From Actinomycetota bacterium (GTDB lineage: Bacteria > Actinomycetota > Acidimicrobiia > Acidimicrobiales > JAJPHE01): a stretch of 32,020 nt of DNA. Both the position numbers and the translations under genes were made by a program. Positions within the stretch are counted from its first letter, which is position 1. Each line of letters starts with the position of its first letter. The notes below the pieces were generated by a model. The model had not been told where the DNA came from and ran no database searches. It saw nothing but the letters and a program-made list of their open reading frames with translations. Below, in pieces: positions 10,444-17,746 of this stretch. Location: positions 1 through 32,020 of the forward strand of contig DAHUYE010000035.1 of the NCBI GenBank assembly GCA_027315345.1. Direction: 5' to 3'.

Positions 10444-10467
10444 TAGACTAAGTCCATGACTAAGTCC
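10444..10467 (+). promoter_or_regulatory. Leaderless promoter and twin palindromic operator of the TA operon
   Basis: A -10 like TAGACT (10444-10449) ends 6 nt before the antitoxin ATG at 10456, so the message would start at or next to the ATG; no Shine-Dalgarno is present. The sequence GACTAAGTCC occurs at 10446-10455 and again at 10458-10467, a 12-bp period. Each copy contains the palindrome GACT-A-AGTC. Two palindromes over the -10 and start codon fit an antitoxin operator for autorepression. The -35 region is poor. Confidence 0.45.
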
Positions 10468-10689
10468 GTCGGGGTCCATGAGGCCAAGACCCATTTGTCG
10501 CGCCTGTTGGACGAAGTGGCGGCCGGGGAGGAGGTCCTGATCACCCGGCGCGGCCAGCCGGCGGCCCGCCTGGTGGCCATGGCCACCGGCACGCCCCGCG
10601 CCTTCGGCCTGGACCGGGGTCGACTGACGGTGCCGGAGGACTTCGACGCCCCCCTGGACGATGAGATTCTCGACAGCTTCGAGGCCTGA
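10456..10689 (+). CDS. Phd/YefM-family antitoxin
   Basis: Labile DNA-binding antitoxin expected to neutralise the PIN toxin encoded 2 bp downstream and to repress their joint operon. The 77-residue product has the Phd/YefM N-terminal dimer and DNA-binding domain, with SVGVHEAKTHLSRLLDEVAA and GEEVLITRRGQPAARLVAM. It ends in an acidic tail, DFDAPLDDEILDSFEA, typical of the toxin-wrapping segment. The start ATG lies on a leaderless promoter with two palindromes. Length and layout are normal. It follows the SWIM gene by 26 bp, but the promoter suggests separate control. Confidence 0.93.
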   Translation: MTKSVGVHEAKTHLSRLLDEVAAGEEVLITRRGQPAARLVAMATGTPRAFGLDRGRLTVPEDFDAPLDDEILDSFEA

Positions 10690-10691
10690 GA

Positions 10692-11078
10692 ATGCGCCTG
10701 CTGCTCGACACCCACGTCTTCCTGTGGCTCCTGGCCGAACCCGAGCGGCTCGGGAGCCGGCTCGGGGCCCTAGAAAATCCCGACAACGACCTGTTGCTCT
10801 CAGCAGTGAGTTCTTGGGAGATCGCCATCAAAGCGTCGGTGGGACGTCTCAACCTGCCCGAAGATCCGAAGCGCTACGTGCCCGACCGGATGCGAGCCAT
10901 CGGAGCCGAACCCCTACCCGTGCAGCACAATCACGCCCTGGCCGTGGGCGACCTGCCCGGACTGCACCGGGATCCCTTCGACCGGCTGCTGGTGGCCCAA
11001 GCCCGGGACCTAGGTCTACACATCGTCACCGCCGATCGGCAGATCGCCCGCTACGACGTCGAGACGATCCTCGTCTGA
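10692..11078 (+). CDS. VapC-like PIN-domain toxin (ribonuclease)
   Basis: Predicted Mg2+-dependent endoribonuclease of a type II toxin-antitoxin pair. The 128-residue product has the PIN acidic set: D6 in LLLDTHVFLW, E43 in SSWEIAIK, D94 and D97 in HRDPFDRLLVAQA, and D115 in IVTADRQI. All are present, so it should be active. It starts 2 bp after the antitoxin stop, with GAGG upstream. The last codons and the stop lie in a 26-bp duplicated segment. Its RNA target cannot be read from sequence. Confidence 0.93.
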   Translation: MRLLLDTHVFLWLLAEPERLGSRLGALENPDNDLLLSAVSSWEIAIKASVGRLNLPEDPKRYVPDRMRAIGAEPLPVQHNHALAVGDLPGLHRDPFDRLLVAQARDLGLHIVTADRQIARYDVETILV

Positions 11079-11109
11079 ATGTCGTGGAGACGATCCTCGT
11101 TTGATGTCG
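11058..11109. repeat. Imperfect 26-bp tandem duplication over the toxin stop codon
   Basis: The core gagacgatcctcgt at 11061-11074 recurs at 11087-11100 with similar flanks (tctgaatgtcg against ttgatgtcg). The first copy encodes the final residues and stop of the toxin. The second lies in the 36-bp convergent gap before the bsaP stop. Confidence 0.7.
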
Positions 11110-11114
11110 GAGAG

Positions 11115-11306
11115 CTACGGGGACGAGCTCAACTCCCCGTGGCCCCGGCACCGGGCGGTCCACGCCGTCGGGGTCACTCGCACCGCCATCCGTACGCCGC
11201 AGGACGCGCAGTACCGCGGGGGCTCATAGGCGCCCCGGCACGTCCCTCCCGTCGGACACTGATCGACGGCGCGCCCGCACCCCGGGCAGAACGGGTCCGC
11301 CTCCAC
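11115..11306 (-). CDS. bsaP: Biotin synthase auxiliary protein BsaP-like
   Basis: Small Cys-rich protein of 63 residues, 5 bp after the bioB stop. It has CPGCGRAVDQCPTGGTC near the N-terminus and YCASCGVRMAVRV...WTARCRGHG near the C-terminus. That ending matches the small protein encoded after bioB in mycobacteria and corynebacteria, which supports biotin synthase, probably through an Fe-S cluster (family knowledge recalled, not searched). The GTG start at 11306 has GAGG 5-6 nt upstream, overlapping the bioB stop, so it is translationally coupled. It converges on the toxin gene. Confidence 0.8.
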   Translation of the reverse strand: MEADPFCPGCGRAVDQCPTGGTCRGAYEPPRYCASCGVRMAVRVTPTAWTARCRGHGELSSSP

Positions 11307-11311
11307 CGGCC

Positions 11312-12343
11312 TCAGATGGCGGCGGACAGGGAGCCGATCGGCATGCGCAGGTCGGCCAGCATGTTCAGATCGGCTTGGGGCGCCCGGCCCAGGGTGGTGA
11401 GGTAGTTCCCCACAATCAAGGCATTGATGCCCGCCGTCATGCCCATGGTCTGCAGATCGCCCAGGGTGATCTCCCGCCCGCCGGCATAGCGCAGGATGGT
11501 GCGGGGCAGACCCAGCCGGAACAGGGCGATCCAGCGAATGGCATCCAGAGGTCGCACGGGCCGGCGGATGGCCAGGGGCGTTCCCGGCCGAGGATCGAGG
11601 AAGTTGACCGGCACCTCATCGGGATCGAGTTCCTGCAACTGTCCGATCAGCTCCAGGCGCTGGGGGTCGCTCTCCCCCATGCCGAGCAGCACTCCGCAGC
11701 ACAGCTCCATACCGGCCGCCTTGACCTCCTGGCATGTCTCCCACCGCTCGTCCCAGCTGTGGGTGGTGACGATCTGGGGGAAGTGGCTTCGCGCCGTTTC
11801 GAGGTTGTGGTTGTAGCGGTGGGTACCGCCCTCGGCCAGGCGCTGGGCCTGGCCGGGACCGAGGATCCCGGACGAGACGGCCACGTTGAGCCCCGTCTCT
11901 TCGGTGATGAGCGGGACGAGCTCGAGGATGCGGGACAGGGTCCGCTCATCGGGGCCGCGCACGGCCAACACGATGCAGAACTCGGTGGCTCCCAGAGCCG
12001 CAGTCTCCCGGGCCGCGGCCAGGACCTCATCGGTGTCGAGAAAGGGGGTGGCCTTGACCGGTGTGTCGAAGCGGGAGGACTGGGCGCAGAAGTGGCAGTC
12101 CTCCGGACAGCCGCCGGTCTTGGCCGACAGGATGCCCTCCACCTCGACCGTGTCACCGCACCAGGCCAACCGGACCTCGTGGGCCAGAGCGGCCAGTGCC
12201 GGCACGGAACGGTCGGGTACCGCCGCCAGGGCAGCCAACTCGTCCGGGCGCAGAAGCCGCCGCTCCTCGAGCAGGGCCGCGCCGGCGCCGGCCATCAACT
12301 CCCGCACGAGAGACGGGTCTTCGGTTACTTGGCTGATCCCCAT
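11312..12343 (-). CDS. bioB: Biotin synthase BioB
   Basis: Radical SAM enzyme that inserts sulfur into dethiobiotin, the last step of biotin synthesis. The 343-residue product has the [4Fe-4S] motif CPEDCHFC with C79, C83 and C86, followed by [10 protein letters not shown]. The [2Fe-2S] ligands are represented by the Cys in [11 protein letters not shown], the Cys pair in [13 protein letters not shown] and the Arg in [23 protein letters not shown] is the substrate-loop motif. The ATG at 12343 has no strong Shine-Dalgarno. It lies 43 bp after the TenA-fold gene and just before bsaP, at the tail of the hydrogenase gene run. No other bio genes are in the window. Confidence 0.97.
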   Translation of the reverse strand: MGISQVTEDPSLVRELMAGAGAALLEERRLLRPDELAALAAVPDRSVPALAALAHEVRLAWCGDTVEVEGILSAKTGGCPEDCHFCAQSSRFDTPVKATPFLDTDEVLAAARETAALGATEFCIVLAVRGPDERTLSRILELVPLITEETGLNVAVSSGILGPGQAQRLAEGGTHRYNHNLETARSHFPQIVTTHSWDERWETCQEVKAAGMELCCGVLLGMGESDPQRLELIGQLQELDPDEVPVNFLDPRPGTPLAIRRPVRPLDAIRWIALFRLGLPRTILRYAGGREITLGDLQTMGMTAGINALIVGNYLTTLGRAPQADLNMLADLRMPIGSLSAAI

Positions 12344-12386
12344 GGCGCCGGACGCTACAAGGACGTCGCCACCCCGTCGCCCATCT

Positions 12387-12869
12387 TCAGGCGGCCGGGG
12401 CGAGCTCTTCGCGTTCGTCCAGAAAGGCCCACCACGCCTCGGCCCCGGCCCGCAGGGCGGGGACCAACTCCTCGGCTGTCCCGGTCAGGCTGGACACGGC
12501 GTCCCACGCCCAGGCCCCGTGGCGGACATCGACCTCGGCGTGGTGGTCCCAGAACGACACCGCCGCGTCGCTCATGCCGTAGTGGGTGCGAAGGCCTTCG
12601 GCTTTGCTCAGGGCCACCTCGGCGGACTGGGACTCATCGGCCAGGTTGGCCGCCACCAGATCCCGTGCCTCTCCTTCGGGGAGCCCGGCCACCAACTGGG
12701 CCAGGAAGCCGGGCAGGTAGGCCTCGAAGTGACGGTACTGGGCGGCGTAGGAGGCCAGTTCCGCCTCCGACACCTCGCCGCGCTCCCAGCGCCGGTAGAA
12801 GGGATGGTCCAGCAGACGCCGGCCGGCCAGCGCGTCAGTCAATACGTCGTTCCCCAGTCGGTTGCTCAT
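12387..12869 (-). CDS. TenA/heme-oxygenase-fold putative metal-dependent oxidase
   Basis: A 160-residue all-helical protein that starts with the TenA/PqqC-like segment [18 protein letters not shown], then [14 protein letters not shown] (H47), [10 protein letters not shown] (E79) and [16 protein letters not shown]. The last contains H110-xxx-D114-xx-H117, the third-helix metal signature of heme-oxygenase-like diiron oxidases such as CADD and UndA (family knowledge). The first-helix Glu ligand is not obvious, so metal content is uncertain. AGGA lies about 8 nt before the ATG at 12869, and the gene overlaps the hydrogenase small-subunit gene by 35 bp while lying 43 bp before bioB. The substrate is unknown; a role in biotin or cofactor synthesis, or in oxygen protection of the hydrogenase, would be guesses. 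Confidence 0.75.
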   Translation of the reverse strand: MSNRLGNDVLTDALAGRRLLDHPFYRRWERGEVSEAELASYAAQYRHFEAYLPGFLAQLVAGLPEGEARDLVAANLADESQSAEVALSKAEGLRTHYGMSDAAVSFWDHHAEVDVRHGAWAWDAVSSLTGTAEELVPALRAGAEAWWAFLDEREELAPAA

Positions 12870-13362
12870 CCGCAGATCCTAACGGCCGACCGACAGTCAC
12901 TCCCTGGCCGGCCGGGCGGCTGGCCAGCAGCCCGAACAGGGCGGTGGCTATGGCGTCGGGAGTCGGCGGGCAACCGGGGATCTGGAGGTCGACGGGCAGA
13001 ACAAGCTCAACCGGCCCGAGGATGTCATCGGGGGAACCCAACAGGCCGATACCCAGCGCACAGTCTCCGAGGGCGGCCACCCGCCGCGGCTCGGGCATGG
13101 CCTCATAAGCGCGGCGCAAGGCGGTGCTCATCCGGCTCGTGATCGCCCCGGTGACCAAGAGGACGTCGGCGTGCCTGGGCGACGCCACCATCCCCAGTCC
13201 GAAGCGGGACAGGTCATAGTGAGGGCCCGACGCCAGCGTCAGCTCGTGCTCACAGCCGTTGCAGGAGCCGACGTCGCAGTGCCGGATGGCCAGGCTCCCC
13301 GTCCGATGGGGCAGATCCAGCTGCCGACGCAGGCGGCGCAGATCGCGCAGCAGTGTGAACAT
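12835..13362 (-). CDS. [NiFe]-hydrogenase-like small subunit (HycG/HyfI/NuoB family)
   Basis: Electron-transfer subunit that carries the [4Fe-4S] cluster next to the catalytic subunit. The 175-residue product has CDVGSCNGCEHEL with C34 and C37, GDCALG with C101 and IPGCPPTPDAI with C131, the complete four-Cys set. The CNGC arrangement, rather than the NuoB Cys-Cys pair, favours a hydrogenase-type subunit over complex I. The ATG at 13362 overlaps the stop of the large-subunit gene (TGATG). It has no twin-arginine signal, so the complex faces the cytoplasm. The C-terminal end overlaps the next gene. Confidence 0.9.
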   Translation of the reverse strand: MFTLLRDLRRLRRQLDLPHRTGSLAIRHCDVGSCNGCEHELTLASGPHYDLSRFGLGMVASPRHADVLLVTGAITSRMSTALRRAYEAMPEPRRVAALGDCALGIGLLGSPDDILGPVELVLPVDLQIPGCPPTPDAIATALFGLLASRPAGQGVTVGRPLGSADEQPTGERRID

Positions 13363-14762
13363 CAGCGGTCCACGCAGGCGTAGCAGAGCTCGAAGCTCTT
13401 GTTGATGAGTGGGAAGTCGGGCAACAGGCTCCCGGCCGCGGCGGCGGCCACCGCCGGCCAGTTGGCAAAAGAAGCCGTGCGCAGTTGCAGACGTATCACC
13501 TGTCCGTCACGAGCCTCGAGGATGCACACGGTCCGGCCCCGTGGCCCCTCCACCACGCCGATGCCGGTCTCATCCCCCGGCCCGGCTCCGGGGATACGCA
13601 CGGCTGGACCGGGTTCAGCTCGAGACGCGGTCACGGGCCGATCCAGCAGCATCCCGAGGAGGTCGAAGGACTGCCAAAGTTCGAGCGCCCGCTGCTCGTA
13701 GCGGGCCCGGACGTCTCCGTCGGGCCGTTCGGGCAAGGCCGGCGCGAAACCGTCGTAGGAGAGCCGGCCAGAGTGGCAACGCTCGTCCCTGTCCAGGCCG
13801 GCGGCACGAGCGGCCGGGCCGACGACGCCGAGCGCCCGGGCCCGGCCGGCGTCGATCACGCCGACGCCGGCCAGCCGATCCTGGAAGGACGCATTGAAGG
13901 CCAGTTCCCGCCAGGCTCGGGCCGCGTCCGTCCGGACGGAGTCCAACTCGTTGGCCGCTCTCCGCACGGCGGAGGCGTCCCAGTCGAGGTCGCTGGCCCC
14001 GACCTGCACGGCTCCCCGAAGGAACCGGTGGCCAGTCAGAGCGTCATTGAGACGGCGGGCCCTTTCCGTCAGCGCCGCGAAGGCGGCATTGCCTGCCGCC
14101 ATACCGACCCCGGCGCAGATGGCGGACACGTCGTTCAGGTGGTTCCAGACCCGCTCGAGCTCGACCAGGATGGTGCGCACCCGCCTCAGTTCGGAAGGGG
14201 GCTCCAGCGCCAGCACCTGCTCGCACGCGTCGGCGTAGGCGATGGCATTGGTGACCGAGCAGGCCGCACAGGTTCGGGCCACCAAGGCCATCGCCTCCCT
14301 CAATCGGCGCCCCTCGGCGGCGGCCTGCAATCCGCGGTGCTTGTAGAAGAGTTGAGCGTCGAGGTGGAGGATCCGGTCACCAACTACGTGAAAGCGGAAG
14401 TGCCCGGACTCGATCACCCCGGCGTGAATCGGCCCCACCGCCACCTGGTAGGCGTCATGGCCCGACACCCGCACCGTCCAATCCTCCAAGGCCGCGCCGT
14501 GGGCGACCAGGGGCCGCATCGGACTGTGACCGTTGAAGCCGACCCCGTAGAGATCCGCGGCCTCCCGCTCGTCCCAGCCGGCGGCGGGCGCCAGGTCCAC
14601 GATGGACGGAACCGACCCTTCGACCACCGGAGCCGAGATGAGGCCGGGCGACCCGTCAGGACCGATGAGGACGGTGCGCACGACCGGTCCGGTCGCGTAT
14701 AGGGCTCCAAAGATGGCCGACCCGGACAGGGCGTCGGCCACGTCGCCGCGGTACCCACTCAC
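13362..14762 (-). CDS. [NiFe]-hydrogenase-like large subunit (HycE/HyfG family, NuoC-NuoD fusion)
   Basis: Predicted catalytic subunit of 466 residues. Residues 1-100 form a NuoC-like domain (GWDEREAADLYGVGF). The NuoD/HycE domain follows, with VGPIHAGVIESGHFRFHVV. Both nickel-binding pairs are present: C165-A-A-C168 in ARTCAACSVTN and C460-Y-A-C463 in SFELCYACVDR. The first differs from the usual CGIC. The protein ends exactly at CxxCxxR, with no tail for a maturation protease to remove. The GTG at 14762 overlaps the upstream stop (GTGA). The open frame continues further upstream but only as an antisense-like shadow of the HyfF-like gene. Confidence 0.9.
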   Translation of the reverse strand: MSGYRGDVADALSGSAIFGALYATGPVVRTVLIGPDGSPGLISAPVVEGSVPSIVDLAPAAGWDEREAADLYGVGFNGHSPMRPLVAHGAALEDWTVRVSGHDAYQVAVGPIHAGVIESGHFRFHVVGDRILHLDAQLFYKHRGLQAAAEGRRLREAMALVARTCAACSVTNAIAYADACEQVLALEPPSELRRVRTILVELERVWNHLNDVSAICAGVGMAAGNAAFAALTERARRLNDALTGHRFLRGAVQVGASDLDWDASAVRRAANELDSVRTDAARAWRELAFNASFQDRLAGVGVIDAGRARALGVVGPAARAAGLDRDERCHSGRLSYDGFAPALPERPDGDVRARYEQRALELWQSFDLLGMLLDRPVTASRAEPGPAVRIPGAGPGDETGIGVVEGPRGRTVCILEARDGQVIRLQLRTASFANWPAVAAAAAGSLLPDFPLINKSFELCYACVDR

Positions 14763-16222
14763 GACGCGCCCCGCACCAGGGCCGACACCAGGGCGCTGCC
14801 TGGCAACGAGAAGGCCACGGCCGTCAGGCCCAGCAAAAGACCGGAGGCGCCAACCGACAGGGCGACCACAGCGCCCAGACCGACCGGGTGGGCCGTGGTC
14901 CGGCGGCGGGACTTCCCGGCCAACATCTCGAGCAGGGCGTGGGCGAGCCCGAGAAAACCGAGGGCGAGAAGGGCGGCCGCCGCCGTAGCCGCCCAGGCAT
15001 GACCGGAGCCGTAGCCACCGGCCAGGATCATCACCTCGCTCACGAACAACGGGGACGGCGGCAGTCCGGCCAGAGCCCCGAGGGAGACCCCCATGGCTGT
15101 GCCGAGTCCCGGGGCACTGCGGCCGATGCCGCTGGGGGCATGACCGGCGCAACGTGGATCGTGGACCAACAAGGGCGTCGAGGCATAGAAGCCCAGCGAC
15201 TTGGCCAGAGCGTGCCCGACTATGTGCACGGCTACTCCGGCCAAAGCCAGGGGACTGCCGAAGCCGATACCCAGGGCCAGGACACCCATGTGCTCGAGGC
15301 TCGAATAGGCGAGCAGCCGCTTCCAGGCCAGGGACTGCCAGAGGAATGGAACAGCCACGGCCAGGGAGGCCAGCCCGAACACGATGAGGATCCGATGGGC
15401 CGATCTCGGACCCACCGCCGGGCCGATGGCCCGCTCGACTCTCCAGGCCACGACCAGGACAGCGGGCAACAAGGCGGCGGACAGGAGGGCCGAGACCGGG
15501 GGAGGCGCCTCCGAGTGGGCATCGGGCAACCAGTTGTGTACCGGCGCCCAGCCGACCTTGGCGGCCAGACCGACCAGGACGAGTACATAGGCCACCAGAG
15601 CCTCGTTGTGGCCGCCGGCGTAGTGGCCGAGATGGTGCCAGGACAGCCCGGCCCATCCGTCCCCGGGCAGTCCGCCGGCCAGCAGGCCCAGCCCGAGCAG
15701 GGCGACGCCGAGGCCGAGGGAGGTGAGGATCAGGTACTTCCATCCCGCCTCCAGGGCCCGAGGGCGCCCGGAGAAGCCGACCAGCAGGGCCGAGGTGGCG
15801 GTGGTGGCTTCGATCAGCAGCCAGGCCATGGCCAGGTTGCCAGCGATCGGCACCGCCAGCAGGGTGGCGATGAACACGAGCAGCACGACGTAATAGATGC
15901 GCTCGCGCCGCTGTGGGCCCACCACCGAGGTGGTCGACGTGCGCAGATACGAGGCCGAGAGCATCACACTGGCGAGGCCGACCACGCCGATGACCGGAAC
16001 CAGGATGGCTCCCAGCGCGTCGAGGGCGATCCAGCTTCCGGCCGCCGGCTGGTTCGGGACACGCAGGACCACGGCGCTGAAGGCCAGGGCCAGACCCGCG
16101 GTCAGGGCCATGCCCAGGACGGCAATCCGCTGCACCATCCTGGCGGGTATCACCGCGGTGCCGGCCGCGGCCAGCACCGGGACCGCCACCACCGACTCGG
16201 CCAGGAACAGGGCGCTAGTCAC
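14759..16222 (-). CDS. HyfF-like antiporter-type membrane subunit (NuoN/MrpD family)
   Basis: Proton-pumping type subunit of 487 residues with about 14 hydrophobic segments. Conserved charged residues of the family are present: E138 in WLLIEATT, K162 in GWKYLILTSLG, K222 in AAKVGWAPVHNWLPDAHSEA, and the lysine in FLWQSLAWKRLLAYSS. I chose GTG 16222, which overlaps the upstream stop (GTGACTAG) and has CAGGAG 5 nt before it; the ATG at 16255 has no such support. It is one of two antiporter-like subunits in this operon, which suggests ion movement is part of its function. Confidence 0.9.
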   Translation of the reverse strand: MTSALFLAESVVAVPVLAAAGTAVIPARMVQRIAVLGMALTAGLALAFSAVVLRVPNQPAAGSWIALDALGAILVPVIGVVGLASVMLSASYLRTSTTSVVGPQRRERIYYVVLLVFIATLLAVPIAGNLAMAWLLIEATTATSALLVGFSGRPRALEAGWKYLILTSLGLGVALLGLGLLAGGLPGDGWAGLSWHHLGHYAGGHNEALVAYVLVLVGLAAKVGWAPVHNWLPDAHSEAPPPVSALLSAALLPAVLVVAWRVERAIGPAVGPRSAHRILIVFGLASLAVAVPFLWQSLAWKRLLAYSSLEHMGVLALGIGFGSPLALAGVAVHIVGHALAKSLGFYASTPLLVHDPRCAGHAPSGIGRSAPGLGTAMGVSLGALAGLPPSPLFVSEVMILAGGYGSGHAWAATAAAALLALGFLGLAHALLEMLAGKSRRRTTAHPVGLGAVVALSVGASGLLLGLTAVAFSLPGSALVSALVRGAS

Positions 16223-16826
16223 GCAGGCTCCTGAGGGCGCCGGCATCACCGGCACCGAACTCGGCGAAGATCCTCTGGTGGAACACCGAGGCCACCAGGG
16301 TGAGCAGAGTCAGGTCGAGGGTGACCCCGAGCTCGATCTCCAGCGATGACCCCCCGTGCAGGGTCAGAGCGGCCAGGGCCAGGCCGTTCTCGACCAGGAC
16401 TATCCCGAGGACGTGGAACAACGTCGCCCGTCGCGTCGCCACGGTCGACACGCCGAAGGCCACCAGGGCCAGAACGCCCTGATGGGCGTAATGGTCGGCG
16501 GCGGGTGAGATCGGCACCAGCCAGGTCAGGGCCAGTGCGAATCCCAGGGCCAGCCCGGCCCGGACCGGGGCGGCCACCTTGGCGCGCACCGGGCGCAGTT
16601 CCCTGGTCCTACTGACGAGGAACATCAACAGCCCGGCAAAGGCCACCGCCCTGACCGCCAGGGCCGCCGCCGCCAGCACGTCGTTGCCGGTGCGGGCGCG
16701 GGATAGCGCCACGCCGACCAGGACCAGGGCCTGGGCCGTGACCAAGCCGACCGCGGTCGAGCGCCGGCGCACGACCACGACGCCCAGCCCGAGCACCACC
16801 AGGGCCCACACGGCCGGACCGTTCAT
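16215..16826 (-). CDS. HyfE-like membrane subunit (NuoK family)
   Basis: Membrane subunit of 203 residues with about six helices. The segment LGIVLVENGLALAALTLHGG resembles the glutamate-bearing helix of HyfE and NuoK. The ATG at 16826 overlaps the upstream stop (ATGA), and the gene ends inside the start of the HyfF-like gene. The frame stays open to 17591, but that part is Gly/Arg-rich and lies under the HycD-like gene, so it is not coding. In hydrogenase-4-type complexes this subunit links the antiporter subunits to the HycD-like anchor (family knowledge). Confidence 0.87.
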   Translation of the reverse strand: MNGPAVWALVVLGLGVVVVRRRSTAVGLVTAQALVLVGVALSRARTGNDVLAAAALAVRAVAFAGLLMFLVSRTRELRPVRAKVAAPVRAGLALGFALALTWLVPISPAADHYAHQGVLALVAFGVSTVATRRATLFHVLGIVLVENGLALAALTLHGGSSLEIELGVTLDLTLLTLVASVFHQRIFAEFGAGDAGALRSLRD

Positions 16827-17746
16827 CGGGGCGCCAACCAGGCCGCCACGCCGAGCAGGGCGAGAGCCGACCCCACACCGAGCAGCCGAGGGACGAAGAG
16901 GACCCGCATCTTGGCCACCACGGTCTCCAGCACGGCCAGGGCGCCGGCCAGCACGGCCAGAACGGCGGGCAGCGCCACCAGCTGGACGGCCACCGTCCGG
17001 CCGTGGGGAAGGAAGACCTGGGCCGCAATGACCAGCACGATCCAGTGGCGCGCCGCCGCCGCCCACTGGAGATAGGCCTGATCCCGCCCGGCGTACTCCA
17101 GGAGCGGCCCCTCGTGGATCATGGTCAACTCCAGATGGGTGTCGGGGTTGTCCACCGGTTGGCGGCCGGTCTCGGCCACGACGACGATGCCGAAGGCGAG
17201 CGCGGCCAGAGCCAGGGCCGGAGTGGCCCACGCCCCGCCCCCGGCGGTTCCGGCCACCACTCCCCGCAGGTCGGTGGTCCCCGCCGACAGCGAAGCCACG
17301 CCGAGGCTGAGCACAAGCGTCGCCTCCATGAACACGGAGATGGTGAGGTCCCGGCTGGCTCCCATCAGGGAGAAGCCGTTGCCGGTGTCCCACGCCGCGG
17401 CGGCGATGGCGAAGCGGGCCAGCGCCAGCAGCCCGACCAGGGCGAAGGCGTCGTGGCCTACCCCCCAGCCCGGGGCCACGCCGGCGGCGGGGACGAGCAG
17501 CACCGCCGCCACCATGCACGCCGCCACCGTGGCCGGGGCCCACCGGTAGACCTGGGTGGCTCCCTCCACTTCCACCGTGCTCTTGGACCACAGGCGGCGC
17601 AGCTCCCGGTAGGGCTGTAACGGGCCGGGCCCGCGCCGGCCCTGGAGCCGGGCCTTGGCCGCCTGGATCAACCCGGGCAGGAGCGGAGCGCCGAGCACCC
17701 CGCCACAGACCTGCACCGAGGCCTCGGCCAGAGTGGCGCCACCCAT
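16823..17746 (-). CDS. HycD/HyfC-like membrane anchor (NuoH family)
   Basis: Membrane anchor of 307 residues that joins the hydrogenase arm to the antiporter arm. It shows the NuoH/HycD loops ARLQGRRGPGPLQPYREL at 32-49 and ETGRQPVDNPDTHLELTMI at about 192-210, then HEGPLLEYAG. The ATG at 17746 shares one base with the upstream stop (TGATG), and the end overlaps the HyfE-like start (ATGA). About eight helices are visible. The fit to HycD is close: the PVDNP-THLELTMIHE block is typical of formate hydrogenlyase-type complexes. Confidence 0.92.
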   Translation of the reverse strand: MGGATLAEASVQVCGGVLGAPLLPGLIQAAKARLQGRRGPGPLQPYRELRRLWSKSTVEVEGATQVYRWAPATVAACMVAAVLLVPAAGVAPGWGVGHDAFALVGLLALARFAIAAAAWDTGNGFSLMGASRDLTISVFMEATLVLSLGVASLSAGTTDLRGVVAGTAGGGAWATPALALAALAFGIVVVAETGRQPVDNPDTHLELTMIHEGPLLEYAGRDQAYLQWAAAARHWIVLVIAAQVFLPHGRTVAVQLVALPAVLAVLAGALAVLETVVAKMRVLFVPRLLGVGSALALLGVAAWLAPR

